Shown piece after piece: positions 63,534 through 64,000 of a DNA stretch of 64,000 nt. Positions within the stretch are counted from its first letter, which is position 1, and each line of letters starts with the position of its first letter. Under the pieces are notes generated by a model. The model did not search any database. It was given only the letters and a program-made list of their open reading frames with translations, and had not been told where the DNA came from. The position numbers and the translations under genes are program-made. Origin of the DNA: Paramecium tetraurelia. Its lineage: Eukaryota; Ciliophora; Oligohymenophorea; Peniculida; Parameciidae. The stretch covers positions 254,022 to 318,021 of the forward strand of contig NW_001799155.1 in NCBI RefSeq assembly GCF_000165425.1, given 5' to 3'.

Positions 63534-64000
63534 ATGACTAATCATATTGCAATAATATCAAGTGCCACATTATCCTTAATTGGATAGATGATAATAGTAA
63601 TACTTTTTTTCTATTTTACCAAACTTCGAAATGGGCTAATTCCTAGAATCATCCTCTATCTCACAATCGGTGGTATTATATAGGTACATTAATTAATATC
63701 AATTTATTGAATAGACCATAGGGATTCTGGGATCGAGCTTTGATGAGTTAAATTGTACATTATTTGGATTGTTTAGATTATATGGAGGGTTAAGTTCAAT
63801 AATATGGAGTTCAATTTTGATATATTCGATAAAATAAGTAGTTAATTCATCAATGACATAGTTGTTTATGGTTTTTAATAATTAGAATTCATCAGAATTC
63901 ATGGATATCAGAGATATTCTTAACAAGCTAGTTAAATTGGAGATGAAGTTTTGTTTATATTCTTTTGGCCTTCCATTACTCTTATTAACATATCCATTGT
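63534..64000 (+). CDS. GPCR of the slime-mould cAMP-receptor type (3' truncated)
   Basis: ATG 63534 runs past the right edge, with one 31-nt intron (63684-63714). Hydrophobic helices are seen at about 5-28 (IISSATLSLIGQMIIVIL), 37-55 (LIPRIILYLTIGGIIQTIG), 75-95 (FRLYGGLSSIIWSSILIYS) and at the edge (FGLPLLLLTYPL). A Cys before helix three (LNCTLFGLF) fits the conserved disulphide of the Dicty_CAR family. Such receptors in Paramecium may sense chemical cues and signal through G-protein-like or other routes. The rest lies outside the window. It is divergent from the gene at 61984-63280 (253 bp). Confidence 0.72.

Overview
The window is nuclear DNA of a ciliate, almost certainly a Paramecium somatic (macronuclear) scaffold. 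TAA and TAG occur in frame throughout clear protein families and must encode glutamine. TGA is the only stop at gene ends. Introns are tiny, nearly all 19-37 nt, with GTA...TAG or AAG ends. The DNA is very A+T-rich, genes lie tens of bases apart, and a truncated haemoglobin of the Paramecium type is present. A standard-code ORF search breaks every gene into fragments. I rebuilt genes by reading with TGA as sole stop and removing short introns. Where the spliced length is a multiple of three with intact family motifs, I am confident.

Left part (1-15.6 kb): tail of a Q/K-rich protein, a hybrid histidine kinase, an EF-hand (calcyphosin-like) protein, enkurin, an unresolved stretch, an acylated MORN protein, a B-box coiled-coil protein, a small CxxC protein, CKS1, a PH-kinase, an unresolved gene, a PTB/hnRNP-L-type RRM protein and a secreted C39-like protein whose expected catalytic Cys is Ser.

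Middle (16-31 kb): one giant minus-strand gene (15983-25130, about 3,000 residues). It encodes a signal peptide, Cys-rich repeats, a long beta-helix region and a polytopic membrane end. Next come a relic-rich stretch with beta-helix-like debris, a 150-N assembly gap, a truncated membrane protein, and a coiled-coil gene divergent from a cyclin.

Right part (31-64 kb): a four-TM protein, two adjacent minus-strand genes (one coiled coil), an AGC kinase, a Myb protein, an MFS transporter, a kinase directly followed by truncated haemoglobin, PTEN, an AN1 zinc-finger protein, DNA topoisomerase III with a 32-residue polyglutamine tract written mostly as TAA, several small genes, a second acylated MORN protein, B9D2, a double-FHA protein, a possible Hus1-like protein and the start of a slime-mould-cAMP-receptor-like GPCR.

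The genes do not form an operon or an obvious new system. The loose themes are ciliary parts (enkurin, EF-hand, B9D2, perhaps MORN) and cell-cycle or signalling parts (CKS1, cyclin, PTEN, AGC and other kinases). The strongest oddities are the polyQ topoisomerase III, the giant beta-helix receptor-like protein, head-to-head start codons 12-31 bp apart, and a few loci where the frame breaks by one base.
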